The notes under the pieces were generated by a model. That model had not been told where the DNA came from, ran no database searches, and saw nothing but the letters and a program-made list of their open reading frames with translations. From assembly GCA_016844415.1 (NCBI GenBank), contig JAENIX010000005.1, positions 1 to 14,312 on the forward strand: 14,312 nt of DNA, given 5' to 3'. This DNA is from Actinomycetota bacterium (GTDB lineage Bacteria > Desulfobacterota > Deferrimicrobia > Deferrimicrobiales > Deferrimicrobiaceae). The translations under genes were made by a program, and so were the position numbers. Below are positions 6,754 through 14,312 of this stretch, one piece after another (the stretch's first letter is position 1; every line of letters begins with the position of its first letter).

Positions 6754-9700
6754 CTAAGGGCGGGGACGTCCCACTGGAATCGGTTCGACCGCCGGTGGCT
6801 CATTGCCCGAGAGGATTTCCGCAACCCGGTGATTGAACGCCTTCTCATCAAGCGCGGAGGGCGCGGTGATCAGGCTGAGCCGGATCGTTTTCCCGCTGGG
6901 GAGGAAATGCTGCTCGGCAAGACGCGTGCGGACCATCTGCCGCACGGCCGCCCGCACCAGGTGTCCCTCCTCGGAATTTCCGGGGGGGACGACGACGATC
7001 AGGTGTCCGTGGTCCCTTATCGCCCTTGCCGACTCCGCAAGGCAGTTGAGCGCCTTGGTCATGAAAAGGAGAAACCCCTCCTTTTCCTCGACGCCGAAGC
7101 CAAGCAGCGGCTTGCCGGCCGTGGACGTCCCGAGGGAAAATACGGCCCCGGCCGGCGGGGGGCCGCCGAGAAGCGTATTGTCGAGCCACGGTTCGAGGAG
7201 GCGCGGGTCGGAAAGGTCCAGATCGCGGACGATCGTCTCGGCAGGGCGGCGTTTTGAGCTGCCCGGCGCCCCCGGGGCCGGCCGCGAGACATCGACGCGG
7301 CCGGGGGTCGCGGGATTCTCCACCAGTGAAGTGACGATCGTCCCGTTTTCCCGCAAAGCCTCCGCAAGCCCGCCGGTGTTTCCCTCCCGGTAGCCCAGCG
7401 AAAGTAACAGGTACGGCTCCCCTGATATCTTTTCCCTCTTTGGCGTGTAATCCCCAGGGAACGATGTGAAAGCCGGGAGCGTGGACACGCCGATGAAGCG
7501 ATCTTCCAGGAACCGGGCGTTTTTCACTGCGAATAGCACTGCATCGGCAACCTGCTCGTTCGTGGGCGGGTGTTCCGGCACAGTTGCCGCGAACCACTCC
7601 CTTATCCGTCCGAACCAGGACTCGAGATCATCCCGCTTGCCTTTGGGCAGGCTGCATTCACGCAGTCCCGAAAGGAAGGATTTCGCCGACGCTTCGCGGT
7701 CCTGGAAGGGGAGCGAGCGGTCGAAGCAGCGGACGAAGCGCTCCTGCAGCGACATGGACTCCGCGCCCCGCAGTCCGCGCATCGTTCCGAACTGCTCCGC
7801 GAACTTGCCGGCGTAATTGCGCATGACCCAATCCATCCGTGGACCCGAGATGAGACAGGGGGCGACGTCGGCGATACGGATATTTTCCGCGGCGAGCCGC
7901 ATCCGGAGGGAGAGGGCAAGCCCTTTAAGCAGCATCTTGGAGACCGTGTATATCGTCCTGAACAGGTAAGGATGGTCGGCGTAGTGCGTGGAGACGTTTA
8001 CGATGGCCCCGCCTTCCGGCTGGTTCCTCATTACGTCCCGGACGAGTGAAACCGCCGTCCACGGTCCCAGGAAGTTGCTGCGTAATACGGCTTCCCAGCT
8101 CGGACGATGCTCCCGCAGTACGTCGCCGAACAGCGAGAAATCGCCTCCGGCTCCGGCGTTGTTCACGAACGCGTCGATCCTGCCGAACCGGTTACGCGTT
8201 TCCTCGATGAGGGCCCGCACCCTCTGGGGTCTGGAGACGTCCGCATCGATCCACAGCGTGCGGCTTCCCGCACGGCGCATCGAGGCAAGGGTAGCGTCGG
8301 CCGCTGACAGCTCAGCTCGGGCCTTCTCCGCATCGGCGGGGGACTGGCTCGCAGCGCGCGGATGGCGGCTGGCAACCACTACGGTCGCCCGCTCCGCGGC
8401 GAAGCGCAGGGAGATTTCCTTCCCGAGATTGCGGATGCCGCCGGTCACCACGACGACCTTCGCGGCCGTGGAGCCGGACGCCTCGCGGGGGTCTTCCGGC
8501 AGCCCGGCGGTGCTGTTCTGCTCGTCGGGGAGCAAGGCTGCCCCGGATACCCTCTTTCCCTCCTCGACGAGCCACAGGACCGTGGCCGCGGTCTTCGCCG
8601 GGTTTGCGGTCTTGTTCTTCCCGTCGGTTCTGCCGGGTAAAATCAACCCCAGGTTGATGTCGCTTACGTGAGAGGGCGAAGTTCCGTCGGTCTGCGCCTT
8701 GCGCATCAGGGCGCGTTCCATCGATTCGGTCGCAACGGCGGGCCGCAGCATCGCCTGGAAAACCTGAACAAGGAGACGCTCACGGATTGAAGGCACTCCC
8801 GAAAGGTCCGGACCGACGATTGCGATCGTACCGTCTGTGCCGTCACGGTCCATGCGGCGTTCCGCCTGCCAGCAGAGGAGGCGCGGGATGAATCCGAACC
8901 GGTCGACGCAGGCGCTCCAATCCTCGAAAGGGAGGTGGGTCAGGGGGCGCTTCGCGTCGATGCTTCCGGTGAAATGGAGGAGAAGGTCGATGCGCGGGAG
9001 TCCGTCGAACAGCTCCTGCACCTCCGCAGGCCTGGAAAGGTCCGCGGAAAAAACCGTTGCCATGCCGTCGCCGCCGCCGGAGTTGATACGGAGGGCGAGC
9101 CGTTCCATCTCCTCGGGGCGGCTTCCGGCAAGGATCACGTTGGCCCCCGAACGAGCAAGGGCTTTCGCCGAAGCCTCGACGAGCGGCGCGTCCGACTCCG
9201 CAAGGGTGTGCAAAGCAACCAGCGCCACCTTTCCAACAAGGTCCGGGTATCGATGGAGGGCGGCGGGGGAAGGCAGTACGCCCGGCGGCTGTTCGTATGT
9301 CACCCCGCCCATCGGAAGCCGATGCCCGCCGATGGTGCGCCGGAATGCGACGTGCCGTACCTCGAGCGCCACTCTCGCGAAATGCCTGGGATGGACGAAC
9401 TCGTGGCCGACCGTCCGGTCGAGTGTGTCACGCTCAAGAGCCTCGGGGGACACCTTCCGGCCGATGCGCGCGCGCGCCCGGGACCCCTTGTCGAAAACAC
9501 CCGACCCCAACTGTATGCGCTCGGTGGCCACGGCCGCCGGGTTGAGAGAAAGGACGGAGACGTTCTTCTCCGCGAGAGTCCATGCAAGGTAGTCCCCGAG
9601 GGCCAGCTTGGCGGACTGGGCCGATGTGTAGGGAAGCCGTCCGGGGTAGGCATGGAGCACGTGCCGGTGGATGCTCTCGCTGTAATAGGTCCCGACCATG

Positions 9701-11763
9701 ACGATCACGCCGCCATGCGGCTGCGTTTCCATGAGGCGGGCGGCCTCGAGGCTTGCGAGCCAGGAGCCCGTGAGGTGGATGTTGACGACGTCCCTGTAAG
9801 CGTCGAACTGCTCTTCGCGGTACACCGATCCGAATTCCACGGGCCCGGAGACCCCGGCGTTGTTGTAGAGGACGTCTATGCGGCCGAGCTCGCGCTCGAT
9901 CCGTTCGAACATCTCCCCGACGTATTTGGGGTCGCTTACGTCCCCCTGCACAGCCAGGGTCTGGTTCGTAAGCCCCAGGAAGCGGATCAGGTCGTCCATG
10001 TCCGCGCGGGTCTCTTCCAAAGGACCGGGACGCCTGCCCATGATGACCACGTTCGCTCCGCGCCCGGCGGCTTCGAGGGCTATCGCCCTCCCGATCCCGG
10101 TGCCTCCGCCCGTGATGACGACGACCTGGCCGGCGAGCGAGGTATCCGCATACCGGACGTAATTGTAGGAATGGGTCCGGGAGACGGCGCGGCGGATGAG
10201 ATGGCCGGCGCGGGCGGGATTCGTCTCCTCCCCGAGTGAAACGAAGAGTCTGTAAAGCGGGTCCGCGACGCCGCTGGCTTCGTAATATGACGCCATCCGG
10301 CTCCGGGTTTCAGCCGGGAGAGACTGGAAGAAACGGTAGCCTTCAACCGCTCCCTTCACCGCCACTCCGAACTGCCTGTCGATGTTCAGCCTTTCGTCCG
10401 GGAAAACCCCGTCGCGGACAAACCGGCAGGCAAGGATGGCGGGGATGCCTTCCGGCGCGATCCCCGCGGAAACCCCCGTAATCAGCGCCTCGACAAACGA
10501 CTTCTCGAACACCCAGTGCACGCGGTGATGGCCGTCTATGAATTTCGCAGAGGGGCGTTCCAGGTCGGATATGACATGGATGCTCCGGGGAGCACCCTTT
10601 TCCCCAAGAGGATCGGTTCCGGCGTCCTGGCCGTTGCCCGGGGAGGCATTTCCACGCTGCTTCAGAACGACATCGGCCGCCGCTGCGAGCAGGGAGGCGA
10701 ATTCCCGTGCCTTCCGGCCCGCCCACGGTTCCACGCATATCCCGCCGTTCTCCATCCGGAGGCCCTCGTACCCGGGGTCGGCGTCCAGGGCGTGCGATCG
10801 GATTGCGATGCCGATCAGCGCGGATATTTCCTCGCGCGCACTTTCCGGAGTGTCAGGCGAAAGTGCGAGCTTGCGCAGGACCTGCAGGGCCCGCTCGGCG
10901 TCTCCGTCGTCGAGCGCTTTCCTCCCCTGGCCCAACTGTTCGCGGACGATCTCCTCGCGCGTCTCCTTCAGCACCGTTTCCACATGTTGCCGGTACTTCA
11001 TGCCCATGGCGCGGGCGCGGGAGACCACCTCGCCGATCCTTCGGTCGTCGGTCCCGAACGCCGCGGAAAGCTCCTCCATGCGAAACTCGTCCGGCTCGTA
11101 GGACGCGCCCAGGATGCGGTCGAAGTAGGGGAAATCGCGGTCCCGTCCCGCCTCACCGGCGATGAAGCGGTTCAGGTCGCTCACGTCGCTTCCGTCTGCG
11201 GAGGGCGTCGATGCGTTGAACGCCGATTCGCAAAGAACCGCGACCATGTGAGGCATATCGAAGACCCACTCGATGACTGGATGCAGAACCCCCTGCAGGA
11301 GCAGGTGGGGGTGCAAGCGTGTTTTCGTAAAGAAAGCCTTCGTTATGAATATGCACGGGGAAGCGTTTCCTTCCTCCAGAAGCCGTTTTTTCCCAAGCCA
11401 CAGGAGATCCCGTCCTTTCCGGACAAGGAGGACCTCGCAGGTCGGCCGTGCATTTTCCCTGGGAAAGCCGATTCTGTCGTCGAGATCCACGACCGAAACT
11501 CCGATTTCTCCCTTCCGGAGAATACGGGCGGCGCGCTCCTGGAGGCTGGCTCCCCCCTTGCCTGGAATGAAGGATGCGATCGCTTCCGAAACGGCGCGAC
11601 CGCGAAGAAGGGAAAGGATTTCCTTCATCGCCGCGGCGGGAAGGTCGGCGACCCTTCCTTCCGCTTCCTTCTCCATTATGAGCGAAGCGATCCTGCCGAT
11701 TTCCTCGAAGTCGATCCTGCGGTCTCCGGGGGCTTTCTTCGAGATCGGTCCCGCGTTCCTCAT
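6754..11763 (-). CDS. Giant four-SDR-domain protein, malonyl-CoA-reductase-like, with an unrecognised ~540-residue N-terminus
   Basis: The product has 1669 residues. Residues 1-540 match nothing I recognise: a part-helical region, then motifs such as FIDGHHRVHWVFEKSFVEAL near 409-428. SDR-A (about 540-815) has the cofactor loop TGGGTGIG (551-558) and NNAG (634-637); its active site reads T692, Y712 and Q716 where S, Y and K are usual. SDR-B (about 841-1080) keeps the fold pattern but lacks the glycine loop and NNAG. SDR-C (about 1101-1435) is canonical: TGGIRNLG (1107-1114), NNAG (1201-1204), S1258, Y1272 and K1276. SDR-D (about 1450-1669) is degenerate. Alternating catalytic and degenerate SDR folds are known from bifunctional malonyl-CoA reductase; SDR-A/B resembles its C-half and SDR-C/D its N-half as I recall them. 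The likely role is NAD(P)H reduction of an acyl-CoA and/or aldehyde, substrate unknown. The ATG at 11763 is preferred over 11838: it overlaps the upstream stop as ATGA and has GGAG 5 bases before it. Confidence 0.75.
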   Translation of the reverse strand: MRNAGPISKKAPGDRRIDFEEIGRIASLIMEKEAEGRVADLPAAAMKEILSLLRGRAVSEAIASFIPGKGGASLQERAARILRKGEIGVSVVDLDDRIGFPRENARPTCEVLLVRKGRDLLWLGKKRLLEEGNASPCIFITKAFFTKTRLHPHLLLQGVLHPVIEWVFDMPHMVAVLCESAFNASTPSADGSDVSDLNRFIAGEAGRDRDFPYFDRILGASYEPDEFRMEELSAAFGTDDRRIGEVVSRARAMGMKYRQHVETVLKETREEIVREQLGQGRKALDDGDAERALQVLRKLALSPDTPESAREEISALIGIAIRSHALDADPGYEGLRMENGGICVEPWAGRKAREFASLLAAAADVVLKQRGNASPGNGQDAGTDPLGEKGAPRSIHVISDLERPSAKFIDGHHRVHWVFEKSFVEALITGVSAGIAPEGIPAILACRFVRDGVFPDERLNIDRQFGVAVKGAVEGYRFFQSLPAETRSRMASYYEASGVADPLYRLFVSLGEETNPARAGHLIRRAVSRTHSYNYVRYADTSLAGQVVVITGGGTGIGRAIALEAAGRGANVVIMGRRPGPLEETRADMDDLIRFLGLTNQTLAVQGDVSDPKYVGEMFERIERELGRIDVLYNNAGVSGPVEFGSVYREEQFDAYRDVVNIHLTGSWLASLEAARLMETQPHGGVIVMVGTYYSESIHRHVLHAYPGRLPYTSAQSAKLALGDYLAWTLAEKNVSVLSLNPAAVATERIQLGSGVFDKGSRARARIGRKVSPEALERDTLDRTVGHEFVHPRHFARVALEVRHVAFRRTIGGHRLPMGGVTYEQPPGVLPSPAALHRYPDLVGKVALVALHTLAESDAPLVEASAKALARSGANVILAGSRPEEMERLALRINSGGGDGMATVFSADLSRPAEVQELFDGLPRIDLLLHFTGSIDAKRPLTHLPFEDWSACVDRFGFIPRLLCWQAERRMDRDGTDGTIAIVGPDLSGVPSIRERLLVQVFQAMLRPAVATESMERALMRKAQTDGTSPSHVSDINLGLILPGRTDGKNKTANPAKTAATVLWLVEEGKRVSGAALLPDEQNSTAGLPEDPREASGSTAAKVVVVTGGIRNLGKEISLRFAAERATVVVASRHPRAASQSPADAEKARAELSAADATLASMRRAGSRTLWIDADVSRPQRVRALIEETRNRFGRIDAFVNNAGAGGDFSLFGDVLREHRPSWEAVLRSNFLGPWTAVSLVRDVMRNQPEGGAIVNVSTHYADHPYLFRTIYTVSKMLLKGLALSLRMRLAAENIRIADVAPCLISGPRMDWVMRNYAGKFAEQFGTMRGLRGAESMSLQERFVRCFDRSLPFQDREASAKSFLSGLRECSLPKGKRDDLESWFGRIREWFAATVPEHPPTNEQVADAVLFAVKNARFLEDRFIGVSTLPAFTSFPGDYTPKREKISGEPYLLLSLGYREGNTGGLAEALRENGTIVTSLVENPATPGRVDVSRPAPGAPGSSKRRPAETIVRDLDLSDPRLLEPWLDNTLLGGPPPAGAVFSLGTSTAGKPLLGFGVEEKEGFLLFMTKALNCLAESARAIRDHGHLIVVVPPGNSEEGHLVRAAVRQMVRTRLAEQHFLPSGKTIRLSLITAPSALDEKAFNHRVAEILSGNEPPAVEPIPVGRPRP

Positions 11764-14312
11764 CGGATCTCCGGAATCGATAAGATCGTTAGGAGCGATG
11801 ATTGGAGCGGATCCTTCTCCACGAACCGCCTCACCCATTCCTGTCCCCCGGGGGAGGCGGTCACATCACCGAACGCCCTGGCGTCGTTCGCGAGACCCGC
11901 TGCGAAGCCGTTTTCGTATCCGTGGATCATCGCCCGGATCGCCGCTCCTCCGGCGGCCATGCGCGCGGCCCTGGGATCCGCCGCTCCAGAGGCATCCGGC
12001 GCGGGGGCGGAAAGGATATCCCGAATTTCTTTGCGCCCGGCGAGCTCTTTCAGGGCGTCCATTTGTCTTGATGCCGAGGCGTCCCAGTCGACCCGCGTAA
12101 GTTTATCCTTCCCCGAAAGGAGGTCCTGCGCCAACCGCACGGCGCGGTTCAGGGCCGTGGCGGAGGGGCAGAATTCATTCGCGAGTCCGATGGCGACGGC
12201 GGCATGGCCGTCTACGGGCTCGCCATTGACGCACAATCCTGCCGCCCTCCATGGACCCACGAGACGCGGCAGCCGCTGCATCCCGCCGTAGCCGGGTATG
12301 ATCCCGAGCTTGACTTCGGGTTGGCCGAGGTTTGCGTTTTCGGTCACGATCCTGTAATGGGCGCTCATCGCGAGCTCGTTGCCGCCGCCAAGGGCGAACC
12401 CGTCCACAACCGCGATGACGGGGACGGCAAGGTTCTCCAACTCCGAGAAGACCGCGATGTTTTTCGCCGCGAGCCGCGCTATGTCGGCGTCCGATTTTCC
12501 CAGAAACTCCTTTACGTCCGCCCCGGCGACGAAAGCCCTCCCCCCGCCGGTGACGACGAGGGCACGCACCTTCCTCCCGTCGACGGTCCCATGATCGCGG
12601 ATCTCGCGGATAACGGCGGAAAGCTGGGACAGAAGGCTTTCGTTGAGAGCGTTCAACGCGTCCGGCCTGTGGATCGAGAGGATGGCGACCTCGTCCAGCA
12701 GGCGAAGGCCGACAAACCGGTTCTGCGCGGGGTCTGGCACTCGCAGTTTCTCGCCATGGAACCAATCCTCGTACTCCGAGATCGGGCGGCCGGGGCGGTC
12801 CGCCTGCACCAGGGCGACCCCCTTCGGCTTCCTCATAGCGCCGTCCAGCATCCGCTGTTGAAGTTCGGGGAGGCCGGACAGCAGGGTCACATCCAGGTCG
12901 TCCTGTTCCATCATGATTGCGCCGCTCGAGAGCAGCCTGAGGACCTCGGACGCCTGCGAGGAGTCGTACATGTGCGAGCCCAGGATGGATAGATCCGATC
13001 CGCCGCGGGCGACGATGTATCCCGAACGCATGGCGTCCCCCTCGTCGTAATCGCGAAGGACGAACGAGCTGAAATGCATGGTGCTCTGATCCGGCCGCTC
13101 GACGACGAAGTCGGGGCTGACCCTGGGACCGAATATCTCCCACAACGCCTTGCCCAGGGCTTGCGCATGCTTCATGAAGCCGGATGCGTACCCGGGATTC
13201 GGACGCCCGTCCGCCGTAAGGGGATCGGGCATCTCCTCCGGAAAAGCGAAGCCGTCGCGATCGAGGATGTTCTTCGCCGGAACTCCCATGCGGCGCAGGA
13301 TCGAGATCCCCTTCTTTTCTTGCGTGCCGGATGCGATGACCGCGATTACGGCCCCGCGGGAAAGTGCGGCGCGGGCGAATTTGCGCGCGTAAGGATCCGC
13401 CCCCCAGATCAATCCGCGCCGGCCTGGAAGGAGCCCGATTTCCGCGAAGATCGCCTCCGGGTTTCCCTTGCGGAATATGATCTGCTTCTGGCGCATCCAT
13501 ACCCACCGTGCGTCCGCCGTGAGCCGGCGCCCGTCGTAGAAAAACGTTTCCTTGTATTCGCCCCGCAGACCCCCTCCGGTGGCGCCGAAGAAGGCGAGCC
13601 TCCCCTTTTCTGACAGCGCGGAGACAAGCAGGGGGAAGTTGGCCCCACCCGTGTGCTCGAAGACCGCGTCCACCGGGCGCCCCACGTTCGACGCGAAAAC
13701 CGTCTGCCTGAACGGCTCGGTCCTTTCCTTCCACTTTTCATATTCCTCGCCCGCGGGAACCGGGCCGAAAACTTCAGGGGGTATCGTCCTGCGGTCCACG
13801 AAGGCGTCCGCCATCCCCCGGTCGATCATCGACTGCGCAAGGGCCGGATTGGACCCCATCAGGATGACGCGGGCTCCGAGCCTTTTCGCTATCTGCGCTC
13901 CCGCGAAGCTCGTCCCCTTGCCCCCGCCCATCACCAGCACCGAGTCGCCGGGCGATACACGAAGCCTTTCCACGATCGCGCGGTAGGCGGTGCCGAAGGT
14001 GAGAAGCATCGCCGCAAGGCGTTCTGGAGTGTGACGGCGCAGAGGCGATGGGACCGGTATGGCCCTTTCCTCGTCCACGATCGCGAATTGCGCGTTGAAG
14101 CCGTCGTGGGTTTCGTAACCGCGGATGCTTCTTCCTGTCCAGGAATCCAGGATCACCGCCTGTCCGGCCTTTACGCGGGTTACGGCGGGACCCGCGTCCA
14201 CGACTATTCCGAGGGCGTCGCTTCCGGGGACATGGATCGTGGCGGTATCGCCGCGCCCGAATACAGGGACGGGGAGCCCGAGCGAAGCGAAGTTGGTGTT
14301 GAAGTTCGGCCC
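11760..14312 (-). CDS. Crotonyl-CoA-reductase-like MDR (two Rossmann domains) fused to enoyl-CoA hydratase, 5' end outside window
   Basis: The frame is open to the right edge, leaving 850 residues; the N-terminus lies beyond. The GTG at 14201 is only internal, because the codons before it read GPNFNTNFASLGLPV and later GSDALGIVVDAG, the N-terminal catalytic part of crotonyl-CoA reductase/carboxylase-type MDRs. RGYETHDGFNAQFAIVD (64-80) supports this. A first nucleotide-binding domain (about 120-285) has MGGGKGTSFAG in place of the usual GGxGGxG and ends with WVWMRQKQ (270-277). A second (about 295-505) starts IWGADPYARK and carries KALWEIFG and the Ccr-like GSHMYDSSQA (445-454). The crotonase domain (about 532-850) has FVAGADVKEF, GGGNELAM (642-649) and GQPEVKLGIIPGYGG (663-677), so both acid/base Glu residues expected of a hydratase (E646, E666) are present. 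Plausible chemistry is dehydration of a 3-hydroxyacyl-CoA and reduction of the enoyl-CoA. The stop overlaps the next gene by ATGA. Confidence 0.82.
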   Translation of the reverse strand, partial: GPNFNTNFASLGLPVPVFGRGDTATIHVPGSDALGIVVDAGPAVTRVKAGQAVILDSWTGRSIRGYETHDGFNAQFAIVDEERAIPVPSPLRRHTPERLAAMLLTFGTAYRAIVERLRVSPGDSVLVMGGGKGTSFAGAQIAKRLGARVILMGSNPALAQSMIDRGMADAFVDRRTIPPEVFGPVPAGEEYEKWKERTEPFRQTVFASNVGRPVDAVFEHTGGANFPLLVSALSEKGRLAFFGATGGGLRGEYKETFFYDGRRLTADARWVWMRQKQIIFRKGNPEAIFAEIGLLPGRRGLIWGADPYARKFARAALSRGAVIAVIASGTQEKKGISILRRMGVPAKNILDRDGFAFPEEMPDPLTADGRPNPGYASGFMKHAQALGKALWEIFGPRVSPDFVVERPDQSTMHFSSFVLRDYDEGDAMRSGYIVARGGSDLSILGSHMYDSSQASEVLRLLSSGAIMMEQDDLDVTLLSGLPELQQRMLDGAMRKPKGVALVQADRPGRPISEYEDWFHGEKLRVPDPAQNRFVGLRLLDEVAILSIHRPDALNALNESLLSQLSAVIREIRDHGTVDGRKVRALVVTGGGRAFVAGADVKEFLGKSDADIARLAAKNIAVFSELENLAVPVIAVVDGFALGGGNELAMSAHYRIVTENANLGQPEVKLGIIPGYGGMQRLPRLVGPWRAAGLCVNGEPVDGHAAVAIGLANEFCPSATALNRAVRLAQDLLSGKDKLTRVDWDASASRQMDALKELAGRKEIRDILSAPAPDASGAADPRAARMAAGGAAIRAMIHGYENGFAAGLANDARAFGDVTASPGGQEWVRRFVEKDPLQSSLLTILSIPEIR
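11769..11772 (-). promoter_or_regulatory. Ribosome binding site that fixes the start of the four-SDR protein
   Basis: GGAG on the minus strand lies 5 bases before the ATG at 11763. With the ATGA overlap with the upstream stop codon, it argues against the earlier in-frame ATG at 11838, which would need a 79-base overlap with the upstream gene. Confidence 0.6.

Noticed and set aside
8935..10239. Plus-strand open frame of 434 codons
   Set aside because: It lies wholly antisense to SDR-A and SDR-B and shows no recognisable motif.
11764..11838. ATG at 11838 as start of the four-SDR protein (25 residues longer)
   Set aside because: It would overlap the hydratase coding region by 79 bases, while the ATG at 11763 gives an ATGA overlap with a good GGAG site. 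The extra residues look like the upstream gene read in another frame.
10516..12291. Long plus-strand open frame (591 codons) opposite the SDR and hydratase genes
   Set aside because: Its translation is rich in Arg, Pro, Gly and Ser with no domain pattern; it is a GC-rich shadow of well-supported minus-strand genes.
12175..13734. Minus-strand open frame of 519 codons in another frame within the MDR-hydratase gene
   Set aside because: It is Arg-rich and low in hydrophobic pattern, whereas the overlapping frame has clear MDR and crotonase motifs.
14199..14201. GTG at 14201 as the true start of the MDR-hydratase protein
   Set aside because: The same frame stays open to the window edge and encodes recognisable MDR N-terminal sequence (GSDALGIVVDAG just before it), so the gene is cut by the edge.

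Overview
The window is about 14.3 kb of GC-rich, gene-dense bacterial DNA with no RNA gene, CRISPR array or insertion sequence that I can see. No stretch longer than about 60 bases lies outside a gene. The gene set and codon use (many GTG starts, strong G/C third-position bias) would suit a Desulfobacterota/Desulfuromonadia-type 'deltaproteobacterium' or a similar metabolically flexible soil or sediment lineage. This is an impression; nothing in the window fixes the taxonomy.

Region 1 (1-4320, plus strand) is a branched-chain amino acid type (LivKHMGF/HAAT) ABC importer operon: the last codons of a probable substrate-binding protein, permeases livH and livM, ATPases livG and livF, and a WYL-domain transcriptional regulator that starts a few bases after livF. 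Genes overlap or lie 2-21 bases apart. livG is broken: its two halves are in different frames, and the ABC signature segment between them is absent, as if roughly 76 bases had been lost near 2316-2321.

Region 2 (4341-14312, minus strand, convergent with region 1) reads, in transcription order: (a) a very large fusion protein, cut by the right edge of the window, with a crotonyl-CoA-reductase-like MDR part carrying two successive nucleotide-binding domains followed by an enoyl-CoA hydratase domain; (b) a 1669-residue protein overlapping it by ATGA, with an unrecognised ~540-residue N-terminal region followed by four SDR folds (catalytic-like, degenerate, catalytic, degenerate); (c) cydA and (d) cydB, the two main subunits of a cytochrome bd-type quinol oxidase.

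The most interesting part is the pair (a)+(b). From memory of the families, the four-SDR layout and several local motifs resemble the bifunctional malonyl-CoA reductase of the 3-hydroxypropionate bicycle, but with the two halves in opposite order and a large extra N-terminus. The MDR+hydratase fusion recalls the hydratase and reductase modules of propionyl-CoA synthase, again in swapped order. I infer a two-protein, multi-step CoA-thioester reduction/dehydration system of unknown substrate. I know of no described pathway with this exact architecture, but I could not search for one.
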